Assembly (NCBI RefSeq): GCF_030161615.1
Contig: NZ_BSUN01000001.1
Coordinates: 930,001-994,000 of the forward strand
Origin: Demequina litorisediminis
GTDB taxonomy: Bacteria; Actinomycetota; Actinomycetes; Actinomycetales; Demequinaceae
Length of the DNA stretch: 64,000 nt
Direction: 5' to 3'
In this document: one piece after another, positions 30,578 through 41,149 of the stretch
How positions within the stretch are numbered: position 1 is the first letter of the stretch
How the letters are laid out: every line of letters starts with the position of its first letter
Position numbers and translations under genes: made by a program
Notes under the pieces: generated by a model
The model's database searches: none
What the model saw: only the letters and a program-made list of their open reading frames with translations
What the model was told of the DNA's origin: nothing

Positions 30578-31462
30578 TCAGCCCTCGGCCCCGAGCGCGG
30601 CGATGATGTCGGCGTACTGCGCGGGGCCGATGCGACCGCCGGACAGCGCCAGGTCCGCCGTCGCGCGTGCCATCGCGCGATACGCAAACAACGCCTCGTC
30701 CTGGCCACGCAGGGCCGCGACATGCGCCGCCACCGTCCCGGCGTCACCGCGCACCACCGGACCCGTCAGCGTCGTCACCGCGCCCGGCGCCTCCCCCAGC
30801 GCGCCGTCGACAGACGCGTGCACTAGCGGGCCGAGCACGCGACCGGGCTCCTCGATACCCAGTCGCGCCAGGATGCCGCCCGCTTGGCTCACCGCCGTGA
30901 CCACGTGATTCGCGCCGTGCACCAGGGCCGCGTGATACGCAGGCCGGTCCCGGTCATCGAGCACGAGCGGCTCGCCTCCCATCTCCACGGCGAGCGCCTG
31001 GGCGATGGGCAGCAGCGGCGCCGGTCCCGAGACAGCGAACGCCGCCCCCGTCATCCTCGTGAGGTCCAGCGACGTGCCCGTAAAGGTCATCGCGGGATGG
31101 ATCGCGAGCGCCATCGCGCCGGCCCCCTGCGCATCGGCGAGCGCCTCGGTGCCGAGCCGACCGGACGTGTGCACCACAATCTGCCCGCCGCGCCACGCCC
31201 CCAGCGACGCCAGGCCCGCGCTGACGGCGGCGATCGAGTCATCGGGAACCGTCAACAACACCAGATCCGCGGCGCGCACCACCGCCTCCGGATCCATGAC
31301 CGGCACCCCCGGCAGCAGCGCGTCGATACGGGCAAGGGACTCCTCCGACACCCCACTCGCCGCGACCACGTCGTGCTCCGCCTGCCGCAGTGCCGCACCA
31401 AGGACGGCCCCCACCCGTCCGGCGCCCACGATGCCCACCGCGAGGCGGCCGGGGCGGCTCAT
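30578..31462 (-). CDS. Rossmann-like/DUF2520 domain oxidoreductase-like protein
   Basis: 294 residues, intact. N-terminal NAD(P)-binding fold ([20 protein letters not shown]), then [12 protein letters not shown] and [11 protein letters not shown]-terminal helical DUF2520 domain ([13 protein letters not shown]). In Actinobacteria it commonly precedes panC, and a role near pantoate formation has been suggested by context only. Start at 31462 overlaps the end of the PH-domain gene. Confidence 0.85.
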   Translation of the reverse strand: MSRPGRLAVGIVGAGRVGAVLGAALRQAEHDVVAASGVSEESLARIDALLPGVPVMDPEAVVRAADLVLLTVPDDSIAAVSAGLASLGAWRGGQIVVHTSGRLGTEALADAQGAGAMALAIHPAMTFTGTSLDLTRMTGAAFAVSGPAPLLPIAQALAVEMGGEPLVLDDRDRPAYHAALVHGANHVVTAVSQAGGILARLGIEEPGRVLGPLVHASVDGALGEAPGAVTTLTGPVVRGDAGTVAAHVAALRGQDEALFAYRAMARATADLALSGGRIGPAQYADIIAALGAEG

Positions 31463-33088
31463 GCGCTCTCCGCAATCCCGACCGCGGACATCCACTGCTC
31501 AGGCGTCTGACGTCGGCGACCCTCCGCTGCCCGCAGCGCCTGTGCCTCCATCAGGCTCCACGGCATCGGCCACATCCAGATGCTGCGCCACCGGACGTAC
31601 CGGCCCATTCGTCGAATGCACCGTGAAGGTGGCGACGCCGCGTGCACGCTGCAGCGGACCCTGCTCCAGGCCGAGCGACTGGGTGCGCTCATGGGGCACC
31701 ACAAACACATCGCGCACCAGCCAGCCCCGACGAATCAGCAGGGCCCGCTCGGTCGCCTTGACCCCCGGTAACGCCACTGCAGCGGGTCAAACAATCGCGC
31801 ACGTGTCGACGCCGCCGTAAAGCCGCCCTCATCGCCGATGCCCGAGAGCGCAAGCGACACGGTGCCCGCGGGATCGGGATCACCGAGGTCGGGCAACACC
31901 AGCCACAGTGCGGTCAGCGCCTCCTGGCGCGTCCCGACCGGCAGGAGCGTCGAGACGGCCTCCTGATCCTCCTGGTAACCGGCCACATTGATGGTCACGC
32001 GCCACCAATCCTTGCGGCGCCACAGGAGCGACTGCTGCAACTGCACCGCCTGCACTCGGCCGGGAGGGACCGTCTGGCGGCGCGTCTCCAGCAGGCCGTG
32101 GCGCAGCCGGATGCCGTCCTGGGAGATCGCCGCGCGGAAGCCGTAGCCCGTGGTGATGCGCGACCAGAAGTAGCCCAGCAGACCGAAGATCACGGGCACC
32201 ACGGTGAACAGCGACGCCCCTGCCACCGCCACGATCTGGTTGATGTCGACGGGGAAGATCCACACCGCGAGGCCGATCCATACCGGCAGCGAACAGATCC
32301 ACAGGAAGGGCCACGACAGCACGATCGACTGCAGCAGCCGCCCGAGCCTGGAGTGCGAACACCTCGCGCTCGGGCGCGGCGGCCGTCTCCGTGACACCGC
32401 GAGGCACGCCATGGGTCAGGTCACGCAGGGAACCTGCGGCGGCATAGGCCTCCCCAGGTTCACCGTCGGCTCCCACGCTGGCCGATGCCTGGGCATCGGC
32501 GTCCTGAGGCCCCGCCACGGCATCGGCCGTGAGGACGGCATCAACCGTCGCGTCTCGCCCCTCCGCCTTGGCACGCTTCACCCCGGCGGCGAGGGCCAGC
32601 AACTCGTTGCGCATCGCCTCGGCGTCACCGAGGCGCAGATACTCCAGGGCGATGCCCGAGTTCTCGCCTCCCGCGACCTCAATCTTGAGCGACGCGAACC
32701 CAAAGATCCGCGCCAAGAGCGGCTGCACCACGTCGATCGCCTGCACGCGGTCCAGCCGCGCCTGCTTGTGCTGCTTGAAGACGATTCCCTTGCGATGCTC
32801 CACGGCGACATCGGACAGCCGATACTCGCTGACGCGCCACTGCAGGAAACCAAAACCCATCGCGAGCGCGATCAGCACCACGGCACCCACGACGAGCCAC
32901 ACCACCGAATGCCACAGCCAGTGCGCCGCCTCCTGCACGGCAGGATCCGGGCCCGTCCACGATGGCGCGTAGTTGTACAGGGCAATGGACGCGACTACAC
33001 CGAACACCGCCCAGCCCCCGATGAGCGGGGAGACCGGGTGCAGGCGAGTCCATTCGCGCGGGGCGCGATAGACCGTGGGCTCCGACAT
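31459..33088 (-). CDS. YdbT-like membrane protein with bacterial PH domains
   Basis: 542 residues after AGCT indels at about 32345 and 31553 and one lost G in the run at about 31773. Pairs of helices (WAVFGVVASIALYNY, SVVWLVVGAVVLIALAMGF; WPFLWICSLPVWIGLAVWI, FTVVPVIFGLLGYF) alternate with bPH2 domains recognisable by RLSDVAVEHRKGIVFKQHKQ, QDGIRLRHGLLETRRQTVP and IRRGWLVRDVFVVPHERTQ. It overlaps its short partner (TGATG), the usual ydbS-ydbT arrangement. Function of these envelope proteins is poorly known. Confidence 0.85.
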
Positions 33089-33569
33089 CACAGACCCGCC
33101 GCCTGCGCCTCGCCGCGGCTGGACAGGCGGTCGCGCAGGCGCGCCGCCTCCGCCTCCGGGACTCCGCTGATGGACGCATCGGTGCCCGGCGAGGCGGTGT
33201 GGAGCCTGAACCTTGGCGATGCCGAACGCACGGCTCAAGGGGCCCGCCTCGACCTCCACGTACTGCATGCGGCCGTAGGGCACCACCGTCACCGACCGCC
33301 ACATCCGCCCGCGCTTCACGATGAGGTCCTCCTCGCGCTCAATCCACGCGTGGGCGGTCACCTGCCGGTAGATGATCCACGAGATCCACAGGCCGACGGC
33401 GAGCAGCACGGCCACCCCGGTGAACACCCACGGGCTGGTGAGGGCCGCGATGACCACCAGGCCCGCCAGCGGCAGCGCCAGCGTGATCCACCACGTGATG
33501 AGTCGCGCGGGGATGAGCCTTGCGAGAAACGTAGGTCCAGTCGGCGCCCTCAGGGTCATACCAGGTCAT
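33088..33569 (-). CDS. YdbS-like membrane protein with one bacterial PH domain
   Basis: 159 residues after AGCT indels at about 33515 and 33203. Two helices (LITWWITLALPLAGLVVIAA and VFTGVAVLLAVGLWISWIIY) followed by a bPH2 domain (LIVKRGRMWRSVTVVPYGRM, FGIAKVQLHTASPG). Start MTWYDPEGADW at 33569. First gene of the ydbS-ydbT pair. Confidence 0.85.
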
Positions 33570-33599
33570 GTCGTCCAGTGTGCCAGGCGGAACCTCGAA

Positions 33600-33696
33600 C
33601 AGTTTGAACCGGTTCGCGGTGCGACACGCCGGTACGGAGGGCCGATGCGGTCGCTGGCACGGCGCGTCGGTCCGCTTTCTGGTTCAAAGTGCGGGG
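33600..33696. repeat. intergenic palindromic repeat, family A copy 3
   Basis: CAGTTTGAACC-N11-CGACACGCCG and GGCGCGTCG-N11-GGTTCAAAGTG with GGGCCGATGCGG in the centre. Between the ydbS-like start and the DUF3180 stop. Confidence 0.85.
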
Positions 33697-33725
33697 GGAG
33701 CGAGGCAGGGGCGGAGGGCCGGGGC

Positions 33726-34193
33726 TTAGGCGGGGGTGGCTTCCCCGCGGTCGTCGTCCTCGTCGGAATGCTTGCACCAGTGCTCGGCAACTAGCCCGGC
33801 GATGACGAGCAACAGTGCCGCACCGGCAGCGATCAGCGCCGAGATGATGACCTCACGCCGCGGGCCGTGCGACCAATCGTCAAGCAGACCGAGCGCGTAG
33901 CCCCCGTACGCCCCGGTGAGGACCGCACCCGCGTACGCGCACGCCTGTCCGAACACCACCGTGCGGGCCGCCCGCAGCGCCGAGAGGTCGGGCTTCTTGC
34001 CGATGAGGAACCGACGCACCTGCCACCCGAACCACAGCGCGCACGCGGCGGCCACCAAGTTGAACACCACGGCCGTCCACGGCACATGCGGCGGGGTGGT
34101 GCCCGATGACCCCAGCGACGCGGAGAACAACCACGCCAGAACAAGGACCACGAGGGCGACGATGGTGAGGCGCTGCCACGACAGAGGCGACAC
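33726..34193 (-). CDS. DUF3180 membrane protein
   Basis: 155 residues, intact, four predicted helices with a conserved FGWQVRRFLIGKKPDLSALR loop. Found directly after folK in many Actinobacteria, as here (8 nt gap), ending the ftsH-folE-folP-folBK operon. Function unknown. Confidence 0.88.
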   Translation of the reverse strand: MSPLSWQRLTIVALVVLVLAWLFSASLGSSGTTPPHVPWTAVVFNLVAAACALWFGWQVRRFLIGKKPDLSALRAARTVVFGQACAYAGAVLTGAYGGYALGLLDDWSHGPRREVIISALIAAGAALLLVIAGLVAEHWCKHSDEDDDRGEATPA

Positions 34194-34201
34194 GACGCCC
34201 C

Positions 34202-35231
34202 TTACTGTGCGGACGCGGGGGCCGACTCATCCCAGCCGTCGCCCACGCGCGTCGCCGCATCGAAGCCTGCCTGGCGGACCAGGTCTGCGACCGCTCCGTG
34301 CGGCTCCAGCCGGGCGCCGGGCTCCAGCGCGGCCCACGGCTCCAGCACAAAGCGGCGCAGATAGGCGCGGGGGTGCGGAAGCGTCAGGTCCTCCGACTGC
34401 GCCACGACCCCGTCGTACTGAATGAGGTCGAGGTCGAGGGTCCGCGCCGCGTTGCGCACCGACCGCTCCCTGCCGTGCGCCAACTCGATCCCCATCATCG
34501 CGGCCAGCAGTTCGCGTGGCGCCAGCGACGTCTCGACGCGCGCGACGCCATTGAGGTAGTCGGGCTGCTCGAGCCCGCCCTCGGGCACCGAGCGCACCAG
34601 CGGCGACACCGCGACCACACGGATGCCGGGAACACGATGTAGGTCGTTGAGCGCTGCCTGGAAGGTTTGCTCGACCTCGCCGAGGTTGCCACCCATCGCG
34701 ATCACCGCGCCGCGCGGCTGGCCGGGACGCGCGTCGAGGTCATCGCGCACCGGACCTGCACCGGGATCCAGCGGGTCGTCCGACTCGCCCGCGGAGGAGC
34801 CGATGCGCTTGTCCGCCCACAGCGACCCCTCGCGCTGGTCGCGGCGAATCGTGACCGTCACGTCCTTGAACTCGACGTGGAGCGGCGCCTGCGGCTTGTG
34901 GACGGTCACGTCCACGCACTCGACGTTCTCCAGCGACAAGACGGCGCGCGCGATGCGCTCCGCCACCGCCTCGATGAGGTTGATGGGCGCCCCACCCAGC
35001 ACGTCCGCTACCGCATCGGCCACCGCCGAGTAGTTGACCGACCGGGTGAGGTCATCGTTGGCGCCGGCGGTGCGGGTGTTCACGTGGACCACCACGTCAG
35101 CGAAGAAGAGCCGACCGGTCTCACGTTCCGCCTGGTAGACACCGTGGAATCCCTCGAGGCGAATCCCCTCGACGCAGATCTGGTCCAGGCTCGATGCCGT
35201 CCTTGACGTACGGGCGCATGTGCACAGTCAT
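34202..35231 (-). CDS. folBK: bifunctional dihydroneopterin aldolase / HPPK (FolB-FolK fusion)
   Basis: 342 residues after one AGCT indel (about 35190) near the N-terminus. FolB domain: GIRLEGFHGVYQAERETG and DDLTRSVNYSAVADAV, ending about residue 125. FolK domain from AVIAMGGNLGEVEQTF, with NAARTLDLDLIQYD and LPHPRAYLRRFVLEPW. Catalyses two successive folate steps between FolE and FolP products. Start at 35231, 5 nt after the folP stop with AGTGAGGA in the folP end. Confidence 0.93.
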
Positions 35232-35235
35232 GTCC

Positions 35236-36055
35236 TCACTCTTGCGTGTGATCGGCGTTCTGCCAAGCGGACACCACGGCGATGGCGTCCCGCGCGGCAC
35301 CCGCATCGTGAACTCTCACGGCCCACACGCCACGCTCGGCGACGAGCGCGGTGATGGCCGTGGTGGCGTGGTCACGGGAGGCGGCCGATGCGTCACGCCC
35401 CTCACGCTCGATGGCGGCACCCACGAACCGCTTGCGGCTCGCCCCGATGAGGATGCGGTGTCCGATTCCTCGTAACACGTCGAGATGCGCGAGCAATGCC
35501 CAGTTGCTCTGGCCCACCTTCGCGAAGCCGAGGCCCGGATCGACGATGATGCGCTCGTTGGCGATGCCCGCGTCCTGGAGGGCGTGCACTCGGCGCACGA
35601 GTGCGTTGTGGACGTCTGCGACAACGTCGTCGTACACGTCGAGCGCGTCCATCCTCGTCGAGTGCGCTCGCCAGTGCATCGCGATGTAGTCGACGTCGAG
35701 CGCCGCGACCGTCACGGCCATCTCGGGATCGGCGAGGCCGCCGCTGACGTCATTGACGTAGGCTCGCTCCCGCCTCGACCGCCGCGCGGGCGGTGGCCGC
35801 ACGCATCGTGTCGATGCTCGTCGTGATGCCGCGCGCCGTGAGGGCCTCGATCACGGGGACGACCCTGGCGAGTTCCTCCTCGGCGCTCACCCGTTCCGCT
35901 CCCGGGCGCGTCGATTCGCCGCCCACGTCGACGATGCCCGCGCCATCGGCGGCGAGCCGAACGCCCTGGGCGATGGCGGCATCGGCCGTATTCCAGCGAC
36001 CCCCGTCGCTGAAACTGTCAGGGGTGACGTTGAGAATCCCCATGACGAGGGTCAT
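35236..36055 (-). CDS. folP: dihydropteroate synthase
   Basis: 272 residues after one AGCT indel (about 35763, restoring [12 protein letters not shown]). [37 protein letters not shown] and [10 protein letters not shown] are the substrate-binding signatures; sulfonamides target this enzyme. 4 nt after folE. Confidence 0.95.
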
Positions 36056-36059
36056 GAGG

Positions 36060-36629
36060 CTACTTCCCGAGGATGAGGCTCATCGCCTCCGCGCGCGTGG
36101 CACCGTCGCGCATGATGCCGCGCACGGCGGACGTGACGGTGCGCGAGCCGGGCTTGCGGATGCCGCGCATCGACATGCACAGGTGCTCGGCTTCCACCAC
36201 GACGATGACGCCGCGGGCGCCCAGGTTCTTCACCAGGGCATCGGCCACCTGGGTGGTGAGGCGCTCCTGCACCTGAGGACGGCGCGCGTACATCTCGACC
36301 AGGCGGGCCAGGCTTGCTCAGGCCCGTGATACGGCCGTCCTCGCCGGGAATGTAAGCAACGTGCGCGACCCCGTGGAACGGCACCAGGTGGTGCTCGCAC
36401 ATCGAGTACAGGCTCGATGTCCTTGACGAGGATCATCTCCTCATGGCCCAACTCGAAGACGGTGCTGAGGATGTCGCCTGCGTCCTGGTGCAGGCCCGCG
36501 AAGAACTCCTCGTAGGCCCGTGCGACACGGCCCGGCGTGTCCTTCAGTCCGTCGCGCTCCGGGTCCTCGCCGATCGCGAGCAGCAGGCTCACGGACGGCG
36601 GCCTCGGCGCGCGCGTGGTCGACGCTCAC
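36060..36629 (-). CDS. folE: GTP cyclohydrolase I
   Basis: 188 residues after AGCT indels at about 36590, 36411 and 36310. Zinc-binding [12 protein letters not shown] (Cys, His) and [32 protein letters not shown] start at 36629 overlaps the ftsH TGA (GTGA). First folate step from GTP. The gene breaks into four frames as written. Confidence 0.95.
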
Positions 36630-38760
36630 TTGTCGCCCTTGGCCTCGGGAGCCTCGGCCTGGGGCTCCGTCGCGGTGTCCGCAGCGTTCTCCGCCTGAGC
36701 CTGAGTCTGAGCCGGGGCCTGCTCCGCGTGAACCTGAGCCGGGCTCTCCGGGGCGGCGGCATCGGCCGTCACCACGGGCTCCTCGCCTGCCGTGTCCTTG
36801 GGCTCCTCGAGCACGGGCGCGGGAGCGGTCACCGGCTTCTTGCGGGGTGCCGTCTTGGGCGCCCACTCGCCGCTGACCCAGTGCTTGCGCTTCGCGATCT
36901 TCTTCACGTCGGTGAACAGGCTCGGCGAGTTCCGTCTCGTTCAGCGTCTCCTTCTCGAGGAGCCTCGGCGGCGAGGCGGTCGAGGATGTCGCGGTTGTTC
37001 TGCAGGACCTTGGTGGCCTCCGCCATCGCGTTGTCCATCAGCGTGCGCACTTCGCGGTCCACGATCGCGGCGTTCGACTCCGAGTAGTCGCGGCCATGAC
37101 CCATGTCACGTCCGAGGAACACCTCGCCGGAGCCTACCGGCCAAACGGACGGAGCCGATGTCCGTGGACATGCCGTACTCGGTGACCATCTGGCGGGCGG
37201 TGTCGGTCGCCTGGCTGATGTCGTTCGAGGCGCCGGTGGACGGGTCGCCGAAGACCAGGCTCTTCCGCCACCCGGCCACCCATCGCGTAAGCGAGGTTGT
37301 CGAGCAGGCTGGTTGCGGGTCTTCGAGTAGCGGTCCTCCTGCGGCATCACCATCGTGTAGCCGAGCGCGCGGCCGCGCGGAAGGATCGTGACCTTGGTGA
37401 CGGGGTCCGTGTGGTTCATCGCTGCGGCCACGAGCGCGTGACCGCCTTCGTGGTACGCGGTCACGGTCTTGTCGTGGTCGTTCATGACGCGCGTGCGCTT
37501 CTGCGGGCCGGCGATGACGCGGTCGATGGCCTCGTCGCCTCGTGAGGTCCGATGGTGGCCGTCCTTGCGGGCGGTCAGCAGCGCCGCCTCGTTCAGCACG
37601 TTCGCCAGGTCCGCGCCGGTGAACCCCGGCGTGCGGCGCGCGATGGCCTCGAGGTCAACCTCGGGCGACATCGGCTTGCCCTTCGAGTGCACCTCCAGCA
37701 CCTTCAGGCGGCCCTTGAGGTCGGGGCCGTCGACGCCCACCTGGCGGTCGAAGCGACCGGGGCGCAGCAGCGCGGGGTCGAGGATGTCGGGCCGGTTGGT
37801 GGCCGCGATGATGATGATGTTGGTGTTCGAGTCGAAGCCATCCATCTCGACCAGCATCTGGTTGAGGGTCTGCTCGCGCTCGTCGTGGCCGCCGCCCATG
37901 CCGGCGCCACGGTGGCGACCCACAGCGTCGATCTCGTCGACAAAGATGATGGCCGGGGCGTTCTTCTTCGCCTGCTCGAAGAGGTCACGCACGCGGCTCG
38001 CACCCACACCGACGAACATCTCGACAAAGTCCGAACCGGAGATGTGGAAGAACGGGACGCCCGCCTCACCCGCGACGGCGCGAGCCAGGAGCGTCTTACC
38101 GGTACCGGGAGGGCCGTACAGCAGGACGCCCTTGGGAATCTTGGCGCCAACGGCCTGGAACTTCGCGGGGTTCTCGAGGAACTCCTGAATCTCACGAAGG
38201 CTCGTCAACGGCCTCATCCACGCCCGCGACATCGTCGAACTTCACGGTCGGGGTGTCCGGGGTCACCAGGGACGCCTTCGACTTGCCGAACTGCATGAGG
38301 CGGCCACCGCCACCCTGCATCGAACTCATGAGGAACCAGAACAGGCCCACGAGCAGCAGGATCGGCAGGAAGGTGAACAGGATGGACGTCCAGATCGACG
38401 TCTGCGGGACCTCGGAGTCGTAGCCACCGGCGGGGTTCGCGTCGGTGATCGCCTCGACCACCTGGGTTCCCTGCGGCGCGACGTAGAAGAACTCGACACG
38501 GTCCTGGTAATCCGCCCACTCCTTGGGCGCATCGTCCGGGAGCCTTGTCGGCAAAGTCCTCAATCAGCACCAGGCTCCACCCGCTGGTCGCCGTCGACCA
38601 TCTTGGCCTGGTCCACCAGGTCGGCGTTCAGGAGCGCGATGCCCTGCGACGTGTCGATCTGCTGCACGCGCGGCGAGAACAGTCCAGACACGAGCCAGCC
38701 GAGCACAACGGCCAGGATGATCAAAGGGATGATGCGGCGAAGACTGAGGGCATTCTTCAT
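36626..38760 (-). CDS. ftsH: ATP-dependent zinc metalloprotease FtsH
   Basis: 708 residues after eight AGCT insertions (about 38571, 38541, 38200, 37308, 37257, 37134, 36961, 36919). Two membrane helices (about 9-29 and 115-137), AAA domain with [37 protein letters not shown], and peptidase motif HEGGH in [10 protein letters not shown]. The tail after [13 protein letters not shown] is a Pro/Ala/Glu/Gln-rich disordered extension. Near 37540 the segment between KDG and DEAIDRV is unusual and may be a further, length-neutral error. Degrades membrane and regulatory proteins. ftsH-folE-folP order is conserved in Actinobacteria. Confidence 0.95.
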
Positions 38761-38825
38761 GGTGGTAAGAGACTACGCGAGTGCACAGGGTGGCTGTGAA
38801 GGGTTTCGCTGAGGGCTTGGCCCCG

Positions 38826-38930
38826 TTTCATTTGGCCCCCAGATGGGACTCATGGGCACGGTGTGACTCGTGAGGCGTCCTCGTCCTCCACTTCCTCACA
38901 CTCAGCACCCATCCGTGGGCCCAACAGATC
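38826..38930. repeat. intergenic palindromic repeat, family B copy 3
   Basis: Arms CATTTGGCCCCCAGATGGGA and CCCATCCGTGGGCCCAACAG. Its right half overlaps the last codons of the AbiEi/DUF559 gene (stop at 38902). Left end lies 65 bp before the ftsH start. Confidence 0.72.
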
Positions 38931-39806
38931 GCGTAGCGAGCAACCGCTTCACATCTTGAACGAGCAACTCCGGGTGGAACACCGCGTCGGCGTAGGTAAA
39001 CCGCATCACGGGGAGGCCCAGGGCCAGAAGGCGACGGTCGCGCCAGCGATCTCGCGAAAACGCCCTGTCGTCAGAGTGGTACTCGCGCCCGTCGCACTCC
39101 ACCACCACTCGGCCCTCGACCACCATGTCGACACGGCCAATTCCCTCGAACCACTGCTGAAGTGTGACTCGCATTCCGGCGCTTACGAGCGCCACTCGGG
39201 CGCAGGTCTCCGGCACCGACTCCGCGCGTCCGTCCGCATGACGTTCTAGCCACGCCGCCACGGGCCCCGGGGTCAGCACGAGCCCCGCAAATCGGACCTC
39301 GTGACAAGGCCACGACGCAGCGCCGAGTCGATCATGACCAATTGCGTTCTCGGTTCTACGCAGCGGCTCGCCATGTCGATCGCTCGCATCGGAGTTGCCA
39401 ATAGCCCGCCTCCGTGATGGGACCGCGATCGATGAATGACCGTCTGGGCGCGTGCAGCGGATGGGCGATAGTGGCTGCCGCGACCCTGCTCTACCTCGAG
39501 ATGAACGAGGTCTGGCGCTTCGAGTAGTGCGATTCCGTAGGCCTGTGCCGCAGTGACGCAACTCTGCTGCGCACGAAAGTAGGTGGCGAGTGACACCTGC
39601 GGCGGCACGCCTCTGAGCGCGAAAACGCCACGATACGGCTTGATGACGCTGCCCGACTGGAGGGCTGCAGCCATCTCGTCTGGCCCTACCCCGATTCGTA
39701 TGAGATCCGCTCGGTGGGCGGCGCCTCCGCGATGCCTCAACGCCCGCTCAATCTCCACGCCCCGAGTGTCACGTTGTCGCCGCGCGCTGTCGTCGAGCGT
39801 GCTCAA
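38902..39806 (-). CDS. AbiEi-type HTH plus DUF559 (Vsr-like) protein
   Basis: About 301 residues if one base lost near 39290 is restored (GGGAGCTC read as GGGGCTC). N-terminal winged-helix segment RADLIRIGVGPDEMAAALQS and YRGVFALRG resembles AbiEi antitoxin-type domains; C-terminal GRVDMVVEGRVVVECDGREY, DRWRDRRLLALGLPVMRFT match DUF559, a Vsr/very-short-patch-repair-like nuclease fold (Asp and Glu in VDMVV..VVECDG). TTG start at 39806 is uncertain. Such proteins are common in Actinobacteria and usually lack a partner; toxin-antitoxin function is not established. Its 3' end lies in repeat B3. Confidence 0.7.
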
Positions 39807-39838
39807 CCCTGGGGACGGCGCTGTCAGTTAGAGCGACT

Positions 39839-39868
39839 GGGGACGACGCGAGTGGGGACGACGCGAGC
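39839..39868. repeat. 15-bp tandem duplication
   Basis: GGGGACGACGCGAG[T/C] occurs twice in direct succession upstream of the AbiEi/DUF559 gene, next to repeat B4. Length is only two units. Confidence 0.5.
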
Positions 39869-39883
39869 GTCGCTTGGCCACAT

Positions 39884-39986
39884 CCATTTGACCCACACTT
39901 GGGACAGATGCGACGACCGTGAACGATGTGACTGTCACACCGGCCCACACCGTACACATCTGTCCCAAGCGTGGGCCAAACGGAAG
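39884..39986. repeat. intergenic palindromic repeat, family B copy 4 (best hairpin)
   Basis: CCATTTGACCCACACTTGGG followed by ACAGATG pairs with CATCTGTCCCAAGCGTGGGC and CAAACGG, a stem of about 27 bp with few mismatches across about 45 bp. Between the AbiEi/DUF559 start and the cysC stop. Confidence 0.85.
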
Positions 39987-39996
39987 AGAGGGACGG

Positions 39997-41143
39997 CTAG
40001 ATCGTGTAGTCGCCGCCGGCCGACGCCGTGAGATAGCGGACCACCACGGCCGCGCATTCCTCGACGGTCTCGCCGTGAGCGCCCACCACCACGTCGGCGT
40101 CCTCGGGCGTCTCATAGGGGTCCGAGATCCCGGTGAACTCCTTGATCTCGCCAGCGCGCGCCTTCGCGTACAGACCCTTGCGGTCGCGCGCCTCACACTC
40201 CTCGAGCGGAGTCGCGACGTGCACCAGGACGAACCGGCCGGCGCGCTCCGCCATCGCGCGCATCTCGGCACGCATGGACGCATACGGCGCGATCGGTGCA
40301 CACACGGCCATGCCGCCGTGGGACGCCACCAGCGACGCCACCCAGCCGATGCGGCGCACGTTCAGTTCACGGTCCTCGCGAGAGAAGCCCAGGCCCGATG
40401 AAAGCATCGCGCGCACCTCGTCGCCGTCGAGCAACGTGACGCGCTGCGAACCCTCGGCACGCAGGCGGCGCGTGACCTGACGCGCGATCGTGGACTTGCC
40501 GGAGCCCGACAGCCCGGTGAACAGGACCACCACGCCCTCGCCGGGAGCGTGTGCAGAGCCGCGCTGCACCACCACGGTCGAGGCGCACGCGACGCCCGCC
40601 AGGTGTTCGAGCAACTCCACCTCGGCGTCACCGGTCACATGCTCGGCCGCGGGGCGGGGCAGGACGCGCACATCCAGTCCGTCGCGCTGGAGCGAACGCA
40701 CCGTCGAGGACAGCGCCGAGGGGTCGCCCTCGTCCATCACGATGACGGTGCCACTCAACCGGCCCGACCGGGCGCCCATCAGCAGCACCGCATCCTCGGC
40801 AAGATCATCGAAGGCCGAGGGGCGCAGTTCAGGGAACGGCGGAATCGCGGGCTCACGCAGCATCGTGACGGGCCCCGCGATCCAGGTGCCGTCCACCGAG
40901 GTGCGCCGGTCCACGACCTCCACCTCGGCGATGGGGGTCGCCTCGGTGTCGAGGAGGGTCACGGTCTTGCCCGGCGCCTTATCGGCGATGCGAAGGGTGG
41001 CGACGTGGGACCCCAGGGACGCGGCCGATGCCACGGCCGCCCCGGCGGCAGGCAGCGAGTACCGCACGGCCACGCCGTAGGCGCCGGAGCGCAACAACTC
41101 GAGTTCGTTGAGCCTGGCGAGGGGAGAGCCGGACGCCGTTCAT
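39997..41143 (-). CDS. cysC: adenylyl-sulfate kinase with N-terminal sulfurylase-like (PUA) domain
   Basis: 381 residues after one AGCT indel (about 41111, restoring MNGVRLSPRQLNELELLRSG). Residues about 1-190 resemble the ATP-sulfurylase N-terminal/PUA region; from LFTGLSGSGKSTIARQVTRR the APS-kinase domain has the P-loop, LDGDEVRAMLSSGLGFSRED, CAPIAPY and RDRKGLYAKARAGEIKEFTG. Converts APS to PAPS. Last gene of cysQ-cysD-cysN-tauE-cysC. Confidence 0.9.
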
Positions 41144-41149
41144 GAGCAC

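Noticed and set aside
37552..38298. 248-codon plus-strand frame
   Set aside because: Antisense of the FtsH AAA domain.
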